A stretch of DNA of 64,000 nt from DATMRS01 sp035566015 (GCA_035566015.1 DATMRS010000009.1:1-64000), one strand, 5' to 3'. Numbered from the stretch's first letter, positions 1 to 11,008 are shown. Notes: generated from the letters alone by a model not told the origin. Program-made: numbers and translations.

Positions 1-1374
1 GCTGATCGACGCGGTGGGCGCGATCGCCATCTTGCACGAGAAACGCTCCATCACACCCTGTTCGGCCGCGTCGGGGCACGGCCCGCGCTCGGTCGCCAGC
101 AGCATCGAGGCTTCGTGCGCCGCGGTGCTGACGTGCTTGAAGATCCTGAGGTTCCAGCTCTTGGCCATCGCCCCCTCGAACGGCAGGCCGCGCGCCTGCA
201 GGAAGCTGTGGAAACCCATCACGCCGAGCCCGACCGAACGCTCGCGGCTCGCACTGTAGCGGGCGCGCGCCATTTCGGGCGGGGCGCGGTCGATATAATC
301 GGTCAGCACGTTGTCGAGGAAGCGCATCACGTCCTCAATGAACTGGCGATCCTCGTGCCACTGGTCCCACGTCTCCAGATTGAGGCTGGAGAGGCAGCAG
401 ACCGCGGTGCGATCGTTGCCGAGATGGTCCTTGCCGGTCGGCAGCGTGATCTCGCTGCACAGGTTCGAGGTCGAGACCTTGAGGCCCAGCTCGCGATGGT
501 GCCTCGGCATCAGCGCGTTCACCCGGTCGATGAACACGATATAGGGCTCGCCGGTCGCCAGCCGGGTCTCGACCAGCTTCTGGAACAGCGAACGCGCGTC
601 GAGGCGGCCGCGCTCGCTCTGGTCCTTGGGGCTGCGCAGCACCCACTCGGCGCCGTCGCGCACCGCCTCCATGAAGGCGTCGGTCAGCAGCACGCCGTGG
701 TGGAGGTTGAGCGCCTTGCGGTTGAAATCGCCCGACGCCTTGCGGATTTCGAGGAATTCCTCGATCTCGGGATGCGAGATGTCGAGATAGCACGCCGCCG
801 AGCCGCGCCGCAGCGACCCCTGCGAAATCGCGAGCGTCAGCGAATCCATCACCCGGACGAACGGGATGATGCCGCTGGTCTTGCCGTTGAGGCCGACCGG
901 CTCGCCGATCCCGCGCACATGCCCCCAATAGGTGCCGATGCCGCCGCCGCGCGCCGCCAGCCAGACATTCTCGTTCCAGGTGTTGACGATGCCTTCGAGG
1001 CTGTCGTCGACCGAGTTCAGATAGCAGGAGATCGGCAGCCCGCGCCCGGTGCCGCCGTTTGACAGCACCGGCGTCGCCGGCATGAACCACAGCCGCGAAA
1101 TATAGTCATAGAGGCGCTGGGCATGGTCCGCATCGTCGGCATAGGCCGATGCGACGCGCACGAACAAATCCTGGTAAGATTCACCGGGCAGGAGATAGCG
1201 ATCCTTGAGCGTCTCCTTGCCGAAATCGGTGAGGAGGTCGTCGCGCGCCGGGTCCTGCGTGACCGAAAAACGCGGCGCCTGCACGCTCTGGCTCGACACG
1301 CCCGCCGGCTGCGGTTCGATCGTCACGATCACGTCGCTGTCGCTCACATCCCTGGAGCTGGAAAAATCCATCAT
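1..1374 (-). CDS. nrdA: Ribonucleoside-diphosphate reductase alpha subunit (class I), 3' part outside window
   Basis: Catalytic subunit that reduces ribonucleotides to deoxyribonucleotides for DNA synthesis. The first 458 codons are present and the frame is still open at base 1. Visible active-site elements are the SCYLNS segment with the reducing cysteine near residue 117, the NLCSE triad near residues 304-308 (radical cysteine C306, with N304 and E308), and the IAPTAS segment at the window edge. Two adjacent ATG codons (1374 and 1371) can start it. The roughly 50 residues before the conserved core are short and show no ATP-cone, so allosteric overall-activity control by dATP is probably absent. 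The assignment to class I rather than class II rests on overall similarity, and the C-terminal cysteines that would help confirm it are outside the window. Confidence 0.93.
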   Translation of the reverse strand, partial: MMDFSSSRDVSDSDVIVTIEPQPAGVSSQSVQAPRFSVTQDPARDDLLTDFGKETLKDRYLLPGESYQDLFVRVASAYADDADHAQRLYDYISRLWFMPATPVLSNGGTGRGLPISCYLNSVDDSLEGIVNTWNENVWLAARGGGIGTYWGHVRGIGEPVGLNGKTSGIIPFVRVMDSLTLAISQGSLRRGSAACYLDISHPEIEEFLEIRKASGDFNRKALNLHHGVLLTDAFMEAVRDGAEWVLRSPKDQSERGRLDARSLFQKLVETRLATGEPYIVFIDRVNALMPRHHRELGLKVSTSNLCSEITLPTGKDHLGNDRTAVCCLSSLNLETWDQWHEDRQFIEDVMRFLDNVLTDYIDRAPPEMARARYSASRERSVGLGVMGFHSFLQARGLPFEGAMAKSWNLRIFKHVSTAAHEASMLLATERGPCPDAAEQGVMERFSCKMAIAPTASIS

Positions 1375-1827
1375 AAGCCGCCCCTGTACCTGCCCTACAT
1401 CAAAACCGGGCTTACGCCCCAAACTGACCCACCTCCTGGCGGATCAACACACAGCCGGCTGCCCCCATATATAGGAAGCATCTCCGCTTTTCCCCATCGT
1501 GAATATGCCTGGTCGCCACAATGTGTTGGGCCTCCTCATATGCCGATGCACCAGACTTTGTGTCCGTATAGTGCCCAAACTGAATCGCGTTTCAAGCCCC
1601 GGAAAGGTTTGACATAAGAGGCCTTCAGTTGCGCAGCGCAGCGACGCGCCGATTTTCCTCGGGTTCATAAAAAGCAAGCGCCTCGAAAAAATTTATGGGC
1701 GCGGGCATCGACGGCGATGTGCCGCTCCCTTCACCGCCTTGGACAGGATCGGCCAAAGGCGTAAAGCGCCGCCGACAGGCGCGCCCGCCATGGCGGGGCC
1801 GGGGCCGCGGCAAGGAAAGGGTTTCGC
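1375..1827. other. 453-bp gene-free region between divergent nrdA and fumarase genes
   Basis: This is the only gap over 300 bp. It holds the putative nrdA promoter (annotated separately), an AT-rich core CCATATATAG at 1465-1474 that loosely resembles an NrdR box centre, and the AAGGAAAGG ribosome-binding site for the fumarase at 1812-1820. A minus-strand open frame at 1625-1813 is present but has no recognisable domain and is not called as a gene. No RNA gene or repeat was recognised. Confidence 0.5.
1567..1595 (-). promoter_or_regulatory. Putative nrdA promoter
   Basis: On the minus strand a TTGAAA hexamer (1595-1590) is followed after exactly 17 bp by ACTATA (1572-1567). This places a start site near 1560, about 185 bp upstream of the nrdA start. 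It is a prediction from spacing and sequence only. Confidence 0.35.
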
Positions 1828-3348
1828 GTGACGACGCTGATTACCGAAAACGACCTGATCGAGAGCGTCGCCGACGCCCTCCAGTTCATCTCCTACTATC
1901 ATCCGATGGACTATATCCATGCGCTGAGCGCCGCTTATGAGGCCGAGCAGGGGCCGGCGGCGAAGGACGCGATCGCACAGATCCTCAGCAATTCGCGGAT
2001 GTGCGCCGAGGGACATCGGCCGATCTGCCAGGACACCGGCATCGTCACCGTCTTCGTCAAATGGGGGCAGGACTGCCGACTGGAGAGCAGCCGTTCGCTC
2101 CAGGAGGTCGTCGATGAGGGCGTGCGCCGCGCCTATCTCAACCCGGAGAACCGGCTGCGCGCCTCGATCGTCGCCGATCCCGCCTTCGGCCGGAAGAATA
2201 CGAAGGACAATACGCCCTGCGTGCTGAGCGTCGAGATGGTGCCCGGCAACAGCGTCGACGTGACCGTCGCGGCGAAGGGCGGCGGCAGCGAGAACAAGAG
2301 CAAGTTCGCGATGCTCAATCCCAGCGATTCGATCGTCGACTGGGTGCTGGAAACCGTGCCGAAAATGGGCGCCGGCTGGTGCCCGCCGGGCATGCTGGGC
2401 ATCGGCATCGGCGGTACGGCCGAAAAGGCGATGGCGATGGCCAAGGAATCGCTGATGGAAGACATCGACATGGCCGTGCTGAAGGCGCGCGGGCCGCAGA
2501 ACGATATCGAGCGGCTGCGGATCGAACTGTTCGACAAGGTGAATGCGCTGGGCATCGGCGCGCAGGGGCTGGGCGGGCTTTCGACCATCCTCGACGTCAA
2601 GATCATGACCTGGCCGACGCACGCCGCGTCGAAGCCGATCGCGATGATCCCCAATTGCGCCGCCACTCGCCACGCCCATTTCCGTCTTGACGGATCGGGC
2701 CCGGCCTATCTCGATCCACCCGATCTTTCGCAGTGGCCGAAGGTTGAGTGGACACCGTCGACGGAGGCGATCCGCGTCGATCTCGACATGCTGACGCCCG
2801 AGACGGTAGCAAGCTGGAAGCCGGGCGACCGACTGCTGCTCAACGGCAAGATGCTCACCGGGCGCGATGCCGCGCACAAGCGGATCGCCGACATGTTGGA
2901 GAAGGGCGAGGAGCTGCCTTGCGATTTTGCGGGCCGCGTCATCTATTATGTCGGCCCCGTTGATCCGGTGCGTGACGAGGTGGTGGGGCCCGCAGGCCCC
3001 ACGACGGCGACGCGGATGGACAAGTTCACCGGCATGATGCTGGAGAAGGGCCTGCTCGCCATGGTCGGCAAGGCCGAGCGCGGGCCGGTGGCGATCGATG
3101 CGATTCGCGATCACAAGGCCGCCTATCTGATGGCGGTGGGCGGCGCGGCCTATCTCGTCTCACGCGCGATCAAGGCGTCGCGTGTGGTGGCGTTCGAGGA
3201 CCTCGGCATGGAGGCGATATACGAATTCGAGGTGAAGGACATGCCGGTGACGGTGGCTGTCGATTCGACAGGCGAGAGCGTCCATCACAGCGCTCCGCTC
3301 GTCTGGCGCGAGAAGATCGCGCGGGAGAAGCTACTGGAAACGGCGTGA
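1828..3348 (+). CDS. Fumarate hydratase class I (iron-sulfur)
   Basis: Interconverts fumarate and malate in the TCA cycle; this is the oxygen-sensitive 4Fe-4S type, not FumC. The 506 residues contain the N-terminal hydratase domain and the C-terminal swivel domain joined in one chain, the usual length for the family. The three expected cluster cysteines are visible: C67 in RPICQDTG, C185 in GWCPPGMLG and C277 in IPNCAATRH. The start is a GTG at 1828, supported by AAGGAAAGG 8-16 bases upstream. It stands alone, divergent from nrdA. Gene names fumA/fumB are not separable here, so no symbol is given. Confidence 0.95.
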   Translation: MTTLITENDLIESVADALQFISYYHPMDYIHALSAAYEAEQGPAAKDAIAQILSNSRMCAEGHRPICQDTGIVTVFVKWGQDCRLESSRSLQEVVDEGVRRAYLNPENRLRASIVADPAFGRKNTKDNTPCVLSVEMVPGNSVDVTVAAKGGGSENKSKFAMLNPSDSIVDWVLETVPKMGAGWCPPGMLGIGIGGTAEKAMAMAKESLMEDIDMAVLKARGPQNDIERLRIELFDKVNALGIGAQGLGGLSTILDVKIMTWPTHAASKPIAMIPNCAATRHAHFRLDGSGPAYLDPPDLSQWPKVEWTPSTEAIRVDLDMLTPETVASWKPGDRLLLNGKMLTGRDAAHKRIADMLEKGEELPCDFAGRVIYYVGPVDPVRDEVVGPAGPTTATRMDKFTGMMLEKGLLAMVGKAERGPVAIDAIRDHKAAYLMAVGGAAYLVSRAIKASRVVAFEDLGMEAIYEFEVKDMPVTVAVDSTGESVHHSAPLVWREKIAREKLLETA

Positions 3349-3484
3349 CGTGGGACGGCGGCGGGTGGACGCAGGCGCATCTTGCCAAGCCCGCCGCCTT
3401 GCCCGACTATCGCGGCACGTGAGGCGCGGGGGGAACCCTGCCCCGTGCCTCATGCGTTGCAGCCTTGGAAAGGCACGATTGCCT

Positions 3485-3871
3485 ATGAAGACGATTGCCG
3501 CCGCCTTCGCCGCCCTGATACTGGGGTTGGGCTTCGCCGCCGCGCCGGCGCAGGCCCAGCGCAGCCAACGCACGCTGGTGATCTACGGCAATGACAAATG
3601 CCCGACCAGCAACGGCGAGGAAATCGTCGTCTGCGTCCGCCGCAGCGAGAATGAACGCTATCGAATACCGCCCCAATTCCGCAAATCCGATCCGCTCTAC
3701 AATCGCACCTGGGCGGATCGCGCGGAAAGCCTTGAATATGTCGGCGCCAGCGGCCCGCAAAGCTGCTCGCCGGTCGGCCCCGGTGGGGCCAGCGGCTGCT
3801 TCAAGGAAATCGTCCGCAAGGCCCGCGCCGAGGACAAGGACAAGGGCCGCGAGCCGGCGGTGCATTTCTAG
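3485..3871 (+). CDS. Small secreted four-cysteine protein, function unknown
   Basis: A 128-residue protein with a clear signal peptide (MKTIAAAFAALILGLGFAAA, cleavage probably after AQA near residue 22). The mature part has TLVIYGNDKCP, a VVCVRR segment, ERYRIPPQFR and a late cysteine pair (SCSPVGPGG...GCF). The same sequence pattern recurs in the gene at 7866-8288, so these two are paralogues inside one window. The upstream ATG of the longer open frame (3350) lacks a ribosome-binding site; GGAAAGG before 3485 supports the start used. I know of no experimentally assigned function; conserved cysteines suggest two disulfides in the periplasm. Confidence 0.75.
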   Translation: MKTIAAAFAALILGLGFAAAPAQAQRSQRTLVIYGNDKCPTSNGEEIVVCVRRSENERYRIPPQFRKSDPLYNRTWADRAESLEYVGASGPQSCSPVGPGGASGCFKEIVRKARAEDKDKGREPAVHF

Positions 3872-3880
3872 ACGGAAGGG

Positions 3881-3906
3881 GGATGCCAGCCTTCGCTGGC
3901 ATGACA
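3881..3906. repeat. Short palindromic intergenic element
   Basis: A GCCAGC-cttc-GCTGGC hairpin with flanking ATG/TGACA bases lies between the convergent small secreted gene and aroC. It resembles the other gccgg/ccggc palindromes at 11648 and 13606 in having a 6-bp GC stem, a 4-base loop and an adjacent TGAC. It may serve as a bidirectional terminator. Confidence 0.45.
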
Positions 3907-3913
3907 GCTTAAC

Positions 3914-4993
3914 CTAGCTGTTCGCCCCGCACTGCGCGCGGTGGAGCAGTTTCTGGTCCGCCAGCACCAGCGCCATCATCGCCTCCACCACCGGCGCCGC
4001 ACGGATGCCGACGCAGGGATCGTGACGGCCTTTCGTGCGAATATCCGCCGCCTGACCGTCGCGATCGATCGTTTCGACCGGAGTGAGGATCGACGAGGTT
4101 GGCTTCAGCGCCACACGCAGCACCACAGGCTGGCCGGTCGCAATCCCGCCCGCGACGCCGCCGGCATGGTTGGCAAGGAAGACAGGCTTGCCGTCATTGC
4201 CGGGCCGCATCGGATCGGCGTTCGTCTCGCCGGTCAGCCGCGCCGCGCCGAAGCCTTCGCCGATCTCGACGCCCTTCACCGCATTGATCGACATGGCCGC
4301 CGCCGCCAGTTCGCTGTCCAGCTTGGCATAGAGCGGCGCGCCCCAGCCGGCGGGCACGCCTTCCGCCACGCATTCGACGATCGCGCCCACCGACGATCCC
4401 GCCTTGCGCGCGCCATCGACGATCGCCTCCCAACGCGTGGCGGCAGCGGCATCGGGGCAGAAGAAAGGGTTGGCGTCGATCGTGGCATCATCGAACGCGG
4501 CGCGATCGATCGGATCACCGCCCAACTCCACCAGATAGGCGCGGATGCGCACCTCCGGGATCACCAGCCGCGCGACTGCTCCGGCGGCCACCCGCGCCGC
4601 CGTCTCGCGCGCCGAGGAACGCCCGCCGCCGCGATAGTCGCGAAAGCCATATTTGGCGTCATAGACATAGTCGGCATGGCCGGGACGATAGGCCTTGGCG
4701 ACTTCCGAATAATCCTTCGATCGCTGATCGACATTCTCGATCATCAGGCTGATCGGCGTGCCCGTGGTCCGCCCCTCGAACACACCCGAGAGGATACGGA
4801 CCCGATCGGGCTCGTGCCGCTGCGTCGTGAAACGCGACGTGCCCGGCCGCCGCTTGTCGAGCCAAGGCTGGATATCCTCCTCGGACAAGGCAATCCCCGG
4901 CGGACACCCGTCGACGACCGCGCCCAAAGCCGGCCCGTGGCTCTCCCCCCAGGTCGTGAAACGGAAGACCCGCCCGAAGCTGTTGAAGCTCAT
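3914..4993 (-). CDS. aroC: Chorismate synthase
   Basis: Last step of the shikimate pathway: converts 5-enolpyruvylshikimate 3-phosphate to chorismate using reduced FMN. The 359 residues match the family length. Signatures include FRFTTWGESHGPALG at the N-terminus, the RPGHADY segment and the conserved DYRGGGRSSARETA stretch around residue 120. It lies 4 bp after fabI on the same strand, and the fabI stop and aroC start are close enough for cotranscription. Confidence 0.97.
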   Translation of the reverse strand: MSFNSFGRVFRFTTWGESHGPALGAVVDGCPPGIALSEEDIQPWLDKRRPGTSRFTTQRHEPDRVRILSGVFEGRTTGTPISLMIENVDQRSKDYSEVAKAYRPGHADYVYDAKYGFRDYRGGGRSSARETAARVAAGAVARLVIPEVRIRAYLVELGGDPIDRAAFDDATIDANPFFCPDAAAATRWEAIVDGARKAGSSVGAIVECVAEGVPAGWGAPLYAKLDSELAAAAMSINAVKGVEIGEGFGAARLTGETNADPMRPGNDGKPVFLANHAGGVAGGIATGQPVVLRVALKPTSSILTPVETIDRDGQAADIRTKGRHDPCVGIRAAPVVEAMMALVLADQKLLHRAQCGANS

Positions 4994-4997
4994 AACG

Positions 4998-5804
4998 TCA
5001 TGCCAACGCGATATCCGGTGCGTCCTCGGCCTTCATGCCAATGACATTATAGCCCGCGTCGACATGGTGGACCTCGCCGGTCACGCCGCTCGCGAGATCG
5101 GAGAGCAAATAGAGCCCCGCGCCGCCGACATCCTCGATCGTCACGTTGCGGCGGAGCGGGGAGTTCAGCTCGTTCCATTTGAGGATGTAGCGGAAATCGC
5201 CGATGCCGCTGGCCGCCAGTGTCTTGATCGGGCCGGCGGAGATGGCGTTCACCCGGATCTTCTCCGGCCCAAGATCCATCGCCAGATATTTGACGCTCGT
5301 TTCCAGCGCGGCCTTGGCGACCCCCATGACGTTGTAATGGGGCACCACCTTTTCCGCGCCATAATAGCTGAGCGTCAGGATCGAGCCGCCCTCGGGCATC
5401 ATTGCGCGCGCACGCTTCGTCACCGCGACGAAGCTGTAAGCGGAGATGTTCATCGTCATCAGGAAATTGTCGAGGCTGGTATCGACATAGAGGCCGCGCA
5501 GCTCGTTCTTGTCCGAATAGCCGATCGCATGGACGACGAAGTCGATTCGGGGCCAACGGCCTGCCAGCGTTGCGAAGGCGCTATCGAGCGCGCCCATGTC
5601 GGACACATCGCAATCGATCAGGAAATCGGAGCCAAGCTCGTTCGCCAGCGGCCGCACCCGCTTGGCCAGCGCCTCGCCCTGATAGCTGAACGCCAGTTCC
5701 GCACCCTGCGCCGCCAGCGCCTTGGCAATCCCCCAGGCGAGCGATCGATCATTGGCAAGCCCCATGATCAGCCCGCGTTTCCCTTCCATCAGGCCAGCCA
5801 TCAA
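4998..5804 (-). CDS. fabI: Enoyl-ACP reductase (NADH), FabI type
   Basis: Reduces trans-2-enoyl-ACP in the last step of each fatty acid elongation round, in the cytoplasm. The protein is 268 residues long, an SDR-fold enzyme with the FabI-specific nucleotide loop GLANDRSLAWGIA (15-27) and catalytic Y147, Y157 and K164 in the YxxxxxxK spacing that distinguishes enoyl reductases from ordinary SDRs. The HAIGYSDK segment near residue 92 corresponds to the triclosan-binding wall in the family. It sits between yihY (upstream, 6 bp) and aroC. Confidence 0.96.
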   Translation of the reverse strand: MMAGLMEGKRGLIMGLANDRSLAWGIAKALAAQGAELAFSYQGEALAKRVRPLANELGSDFLIDCDVSDMGALDSAFATLAGRWPRIDFVVHAIGYSDKNELRGLYVDTSLDNFLMTMNISAYSFVAVTKRARAMMPEGGSILTLSYYGAEKVVPHYNVMGVAKAALETSVKYLAMDLGPEKIRVNAISAGPIKTLAASGIGDFRYILKWNELNSPLRRNVTIEDVGGAGLYLLSDLASGVTGEVHHVDAGYNVIGMKAEDAPDIALA

Positions 5805-5810
5805 TACTCC

Positions 5811-6767
5811 TCAAGAAACACGCGCCGCGTCGGCGGCATCCGCATCAGCGGGTTCCTTTACGTCGCCTTGCGGGGTTTCCGCCAGTGCCGCGTTCAAATG
5901 CGCACCGATCACGAGCCCCAGACCGACGATCCAGAAAAAGAGTAGCGCGATTATCACCCCCGCGAGGCTACCATAGGTGAGATCATAGCTGCCTAAATGC
6001 GAAAGCACGACGGGCAGCAGCATCGTCGCCAATATCCACCAGCAGGCGGTGAACAGTGCCCCCGGCCATTTGGGGCAGTTCGAATAACGGTATTTGGAGG
6101 GCGTCAGCGTGTAGATCAGCACGTAGAGCGCGCCCACCAGCATCGCCAGAGGGGCGAGCCGCGACAGTCCAATCCATGCGCCGAGCCGCGTCGCGATCGG
6201 CGGCAGCAGATGGTTCACGAATTGCTCGACGGCGGTGATGAACACCTGCGCGCTGAACGCGGTCAGCGCGAGGACGACCGAGACGATGATGATCCCGATC
6301 GATCCCAGCCGATAATGCCAGAAGGCGCGCGAATAGCGCGTGCCGTACGCGCGGCGCAGGATATCGCGAATCGTCTCGATAAAGCTGCCGACCGACCAGA
6401 GTCCCGCCACCGCGCCGAGCCACAGCAGCGATCCGGTGCGCGCCGCCAGCATATCCATGATCGGCTTGCGCAGCAGATTGGCGACGCCCGGCGGCAGGGT
6501 GCTGAGGAAGGTGTGCACCGCCACCATCGTATCCGGCCCGCGCCCGAAGAACTGGGCGAGCGCCGCGACGATGATGAAGAAGGGAAACAACGTCAGCAGC
6601 GCCAGATAGGCTAGATTGCCGGCGTGGATGAAACCGTCCGAATAGACGCCGACGACGACGCGCTTGACGATCGTGAAGAAACGGCTGCCCGGCCCGAGCT
6701 TCTCGAGCGGCCGTTCCCAAGGCTTGCGCGATCTTTCTTCAGGCGATTGGGGCGATACGTCCTGCAC
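5811..6767 (-). CDS. YihY/BrkB family inner membrane protein
   Basis: A 318-residue polytopic membrane protein of the YihY family (once misnamed ribonuclease BN). Hydrophobic segments are visible around residues 43-67, 112-135, 150-178, 195-222, 228-258 and 265-290, giving about six helices, with a charged N-terminus (SPEERSRKPWERP) and an acidic/alanine C-terminal tail. The family's molecular role is not settled; roles in envelope or transport have been proposed. It lies directly upstream of fabI, 6 bp apart, so it may be cotranscribed with fabI and aroC. Confidence 0.85.
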   Translation of the reverse strand: MQDVSPQSPEERSRKPWERPLEKLGPGSRFFTIVKRVVVGVYSDGFIHAGNLAYLALLTLFPFFIIVAALAQFFGRGPDTMVAVHTFLSTLPPGVANLLRKPIMDMLAARTGSLLWLGAVAGLWSVGSFIETIRDILRRAYGTRYSRAFWHYRLGSIGIIIVSVVLALTAFSAQVFITAVEQFVNHLLPPIATRLGAWIGLSRLAPLAMLVGALYVLIYTLTPSKYRYSNCPKWPGALFTACWWILATMLLPVVLSHLGSYDLTYGSLAGVIIALLFFWIVGLGLVIGAHLNAALAETPQGDVKEPADADAADAARVS

Positions 6768-6794
6768 GGCGTCTCCGGGCGGTGGCCTTTATCC

Positions 6795-7736
6795 CTATAC
6801 GCCCAGCGCGGCGCGCGGGTTGCGTGCCTTGCCGCTCCACCCCTCGACGAAACGCTGCAACTCGGCATCGTCGGCGGGCAGATCGACCATCAGCGTGACG
6901 AGCTGATTGCCCCGGCCGCCGCCTTTGCGATGAAAGCCCTTGCCCGTCAGTCGCAGCGTCTTGCCCGACGTCGATCCCTTGGGCACGCTCAGCATCACCG
7001 GCCCGTCCACCGTCGGCACCTTGACGCGCGCGCCCTCCACCGCCTCGGCCAGCGTGATCGGCAAGTCGAGCCGGACGTCGTCGCCGTCGCGCGTGAAGAA
7101 GCGGTGCGGCTGCACGTCGATCGTGACGATCGCGTCGCCCGCGCCGCCGGGGCCGGGTTCGCCTTTGCCCGACAGCCGCATCTGCGTGCCTGTCTCGACG
7201 CCGGCGGGCAGCTTGATGTCGATCGTCTTGCCGTCGGCCAGCGTCACGCGCTGCGGCTTCAACGCGGCGGCGTCCTCGAAAGGCACGGCGAGGCGATAAC
7301 CGACATTGGCGCCCTTCATCGGTGCGCGTCGGCCGCCTCCCCCGAAGCCTGCGAAGCCGCCGCCCCCGCCGCCGCCGCGCCGTCCGCCGAACAGCCCTTC
7401 GAAGATGTCACCGAAATCGGCACCGTCGGCCTCGAACTCCATGCCGCCCGGCCCCGGCCCACGCCGGAAGCCGCCCGCCCCGGGGTGCCCGCCGGCGAAG
7501 CCTGCGAATTTGGGGTTGCCCTGCTCGTCTATCTCGCCGCGATCATATTGGGCGCGCTTGTCCTTGTCGGACAGCAGGTCATAGGCGGCCGTCACCTCGG
7601 CGAAGCGTTCGGACGCCTTTGGATTGTCCTTGTTCCGGTCCGGATGCAGCTCCTTGGCGAGCTTGCGGTAGGCTTTCTTGATCGTCGCCTCGTCCGCGCC
7701 GCGCGCTACCCCCAAAGTCGAATAGAGATCCGCCAT
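6795..7736 (-). CDS. DnaJ-class co-chaperone without zinc finger (CbpA-like)
   Basis: J-domain protein that would stimulate a DnaK ATPase. The 313 residues have an N-terminal J-domain (1-70) with the HPD tripeptide at 31-33, a Gly/Phe-rich linker (about 75-135, with a run of eight glycines broken by phenylalanine), and a C-terminal substrate-binding domain from about 145. The CxxCxGxG zinc-binding repeats of true DnaJ are missing, which makes this a CbpA/DjlA-independent type rather than the canonical dnaJ. It is the first gene of the minus block running into yihY, fabI and aroC, with a 27-bp gap to yihY. Confidence 0.9.
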   Translation of the reverse strand: MADLYSTLGVARGADEATIKKAYRKLAKELHPDRNKDNPKASERFAEVTAAYDLLSDKDKRAQYDRGEIDEQGNPKFAGFAGGHPGAGGFRRGPGPGGMEFEADGADFGDIFEGLFGGRRGGGGGGGFAGFGGGGRRAPMKGANVGYRLAVPFEDAAALKPQRVTLADGKTIDIKLPAGVETGTQMRLSGKGEPGPGGAGDAIVTIDVQPHRFFTRDGDDVRLDLPITLAEAVEGARVKVPTVDGPVMLSVPKGSTSGKTLRLTGKGFHRKGGGRGNQLVTLMVDLPADDAELQRFVEGWSGKARNPRAALGV

Positions 7737-7865
7737 GCCCTGTCCTTATTGCTCCCGCTTACATGCCCGTCCTGCGGGCGAGAGCAACTGTTGCCGATAT
7801 GCAACGGCCAGATGTGGCGAGCGGGCGCGTTGTGCAAGCCCGACGATGGCGAAAAATGCCGCGCA

Positions 7866-8288
7866 TCATTGGCGATAGGCATTCTGCTCCTGCTGCTCGG
7901 CCCGGCGCTCCTCGCGCGCCTGCGCCAGGAACTGGTTGTAGCAGCCTGTCATGCCACCCGATCCGACGGGCGAGCAACTGTTGGGCAGGCCGGCGCGGCT
8001 GACATAGTCCAGCTCGCGCGCGGTGTTCGCCCAGGATTCGACCGCAGGGGCATTTTCGCGCTTCTTGCCGCGAAAGCGCTTGGGGATGCGATAGCGCTCG
8101 CTCTCGGGCTCACGCGCGCAGACGATGATCTCATCGTTCGTACTGCGCGGGCAGGGATCGTTGCCGTAGACGACCAAGGTCGACACTTTTTCGGGCGGCG
8201 AAGGTGCTTCTTCGTCCGCCGGGCCGGCAAGCGCCGGGCAGGCGGTGGCCAAGGCGACGCAGGCCAGAAGCAGGGTCGATCGAGACAT
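7866..8288 (-). CDS. Small secreted four-cysteine protein, paralogue of 3485-3871
   Basis: A 140-residue secreted protein: signal peptide MSRSTLLLACVALATACPAL, then TLVVYGNDPCP, IIVCAREPESERYRIPKRFR, and SCSPVGSGGMTGCY. These segments align with the protein encoded at 3485 in the same order and spacing. The C-terminus is charged and glutamine-rich. The start at 8288 has AAGGAT upstream; the longer frame from 8327 adds 13 residues before the signal peptide and is less likely. It stands alone between the DnaJ-like gene and acs. Function unknown. Confidence 0.75.
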   Translation of the reverse strand: MSRSTLLLACVALATACPALAGPADEEAPSPPEKVSTLVVYGNDPCPRSTNDEIIVCAREPESERYRIPKRFRGKKRENAPAVESWANTARELDYVSRAGLPNSCSPVGSGGMTGCYNQFLAQAREERRAEQQEQNAYRQ

Positions 8289-8409
8289 GGGGCGATCCTT
8301 CGTCAATAGAGCAGGCATGACGCCCATAAGCCTTGCACAACGCTGAACGGCCGGCGCGCAGCGACCGTTCCCTGGAAGCGAGCGTTCGTGGGGATCGCGG
8401 GCGCGTGGC

Positions 8410-10356
<1,947 letters not shown>

Positions 10357-10434
10357 GGCGTTCCTCTCTTGGCATTGCCGTCACCCTATGCCGAGTCCGG
10401 GTGGCGGAACAATGCGCGCGAGGCCCCTTTACGC

Positions 10435-10998
10435 CTAAAAGCTGCGCACGAGCGTGCGGACCACGGCCCCCCATGGGGGGTCGGCGAGGACCTGCTGGCG
10501 TGCGCCCGGCCCCGGCGGCAAGAGATGCACCTTGCCCGGATCACGACCGATCAGCCGGCCGAACAGGAAGCGGCCCGCCGGGCGCGGGAACAGGATATCC
10601 CGATTGAGCGCGGCGGCGAACCCGTCCGGCTCGATCCGCTCGCACCATAATTGGTCGCCTGCGCGATAATCGCCGACACCCGATTCGACGAGCAGCGCGA
10701 CGAGGCCGGGCGCCGGCTGCGGCGGCACTGCCACTGCCTCGCGCCGGGGGGCGTGCGCGCCGCCTGCGCCGAGCAGCGCCGCCACTGGAATATCGGCGCG
10801 ATCGGGCGTGCGGACCAAATCCGCGGCATCGACACCGAGCGCCGCCGCGATGCGATTGAGCCAGCCGACCGAGACGGTGCGCGTCCCCGTCTCCAGCCGG
10901 CCGATCGTCTGCGGCGTTGTCGGCGGCACGCAACGATCGGCCACGTCTTGAAGCGTCATTCCCTTGGCACGGCGTACTTCACGAATGCAGGTGATCAT
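10435..10998 (-). CDS. XRE-family transcriptional regulator
   Basis: A 187-residue protein with an N-terminal helix-turn-helix of the Cro/CI type (residues 4-62, including MTLQDVADRC and TIGRLETGTR) and a C-terminal half (about 100-187) that looks like a degenerate S24/LexA-type peptidase domain (VGDYRAGDQLWCERI, PGKVHLLPPG) without an obvious Ser-Lys dyad. It may control acs just downstream or itself, because a dyad lies immediately upstream of its start. The stop is separated from the acs start by 78 bp. Confidence 0.75.
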   Translation of the reverse strand: MITCIREVRRAKGMTLQDVADRCVPPTTPQTIGRLETGTRTVSVGWLNRIAAALGVDAADLVRTPDRADIPVAALLGAGGAHAPRREAVAVPPQPAPGLVALLVESGVGDYRAGDQLWCERIEPDGFAAALNRDILFPRPAGRFLFGRLIGRDPGKVHLLPPGPGARQQVLADPPWGAVVRTLVRSF

Positions 10999-11008
10999 GG
11001 CAGCCTCT

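Noticed and set aside
1465..1474. CCATATATAG as an NrdR box
   Set aside because: Only the core fits; flanks and the usual second box at about 31 bp are missing.
1625..1813. 62-residue minus-strand frame between nrdA and the fumarase
   Set aside because: No homology recognised, no clear ribosome-binding site, overlaps presumed promoter region.
1693..3114. A 473-residue minus-strand frame opposite the fumarase
   Set aside because: Antisense to a gene with intact Fe-S cysteines; composition typical of shadow frames.
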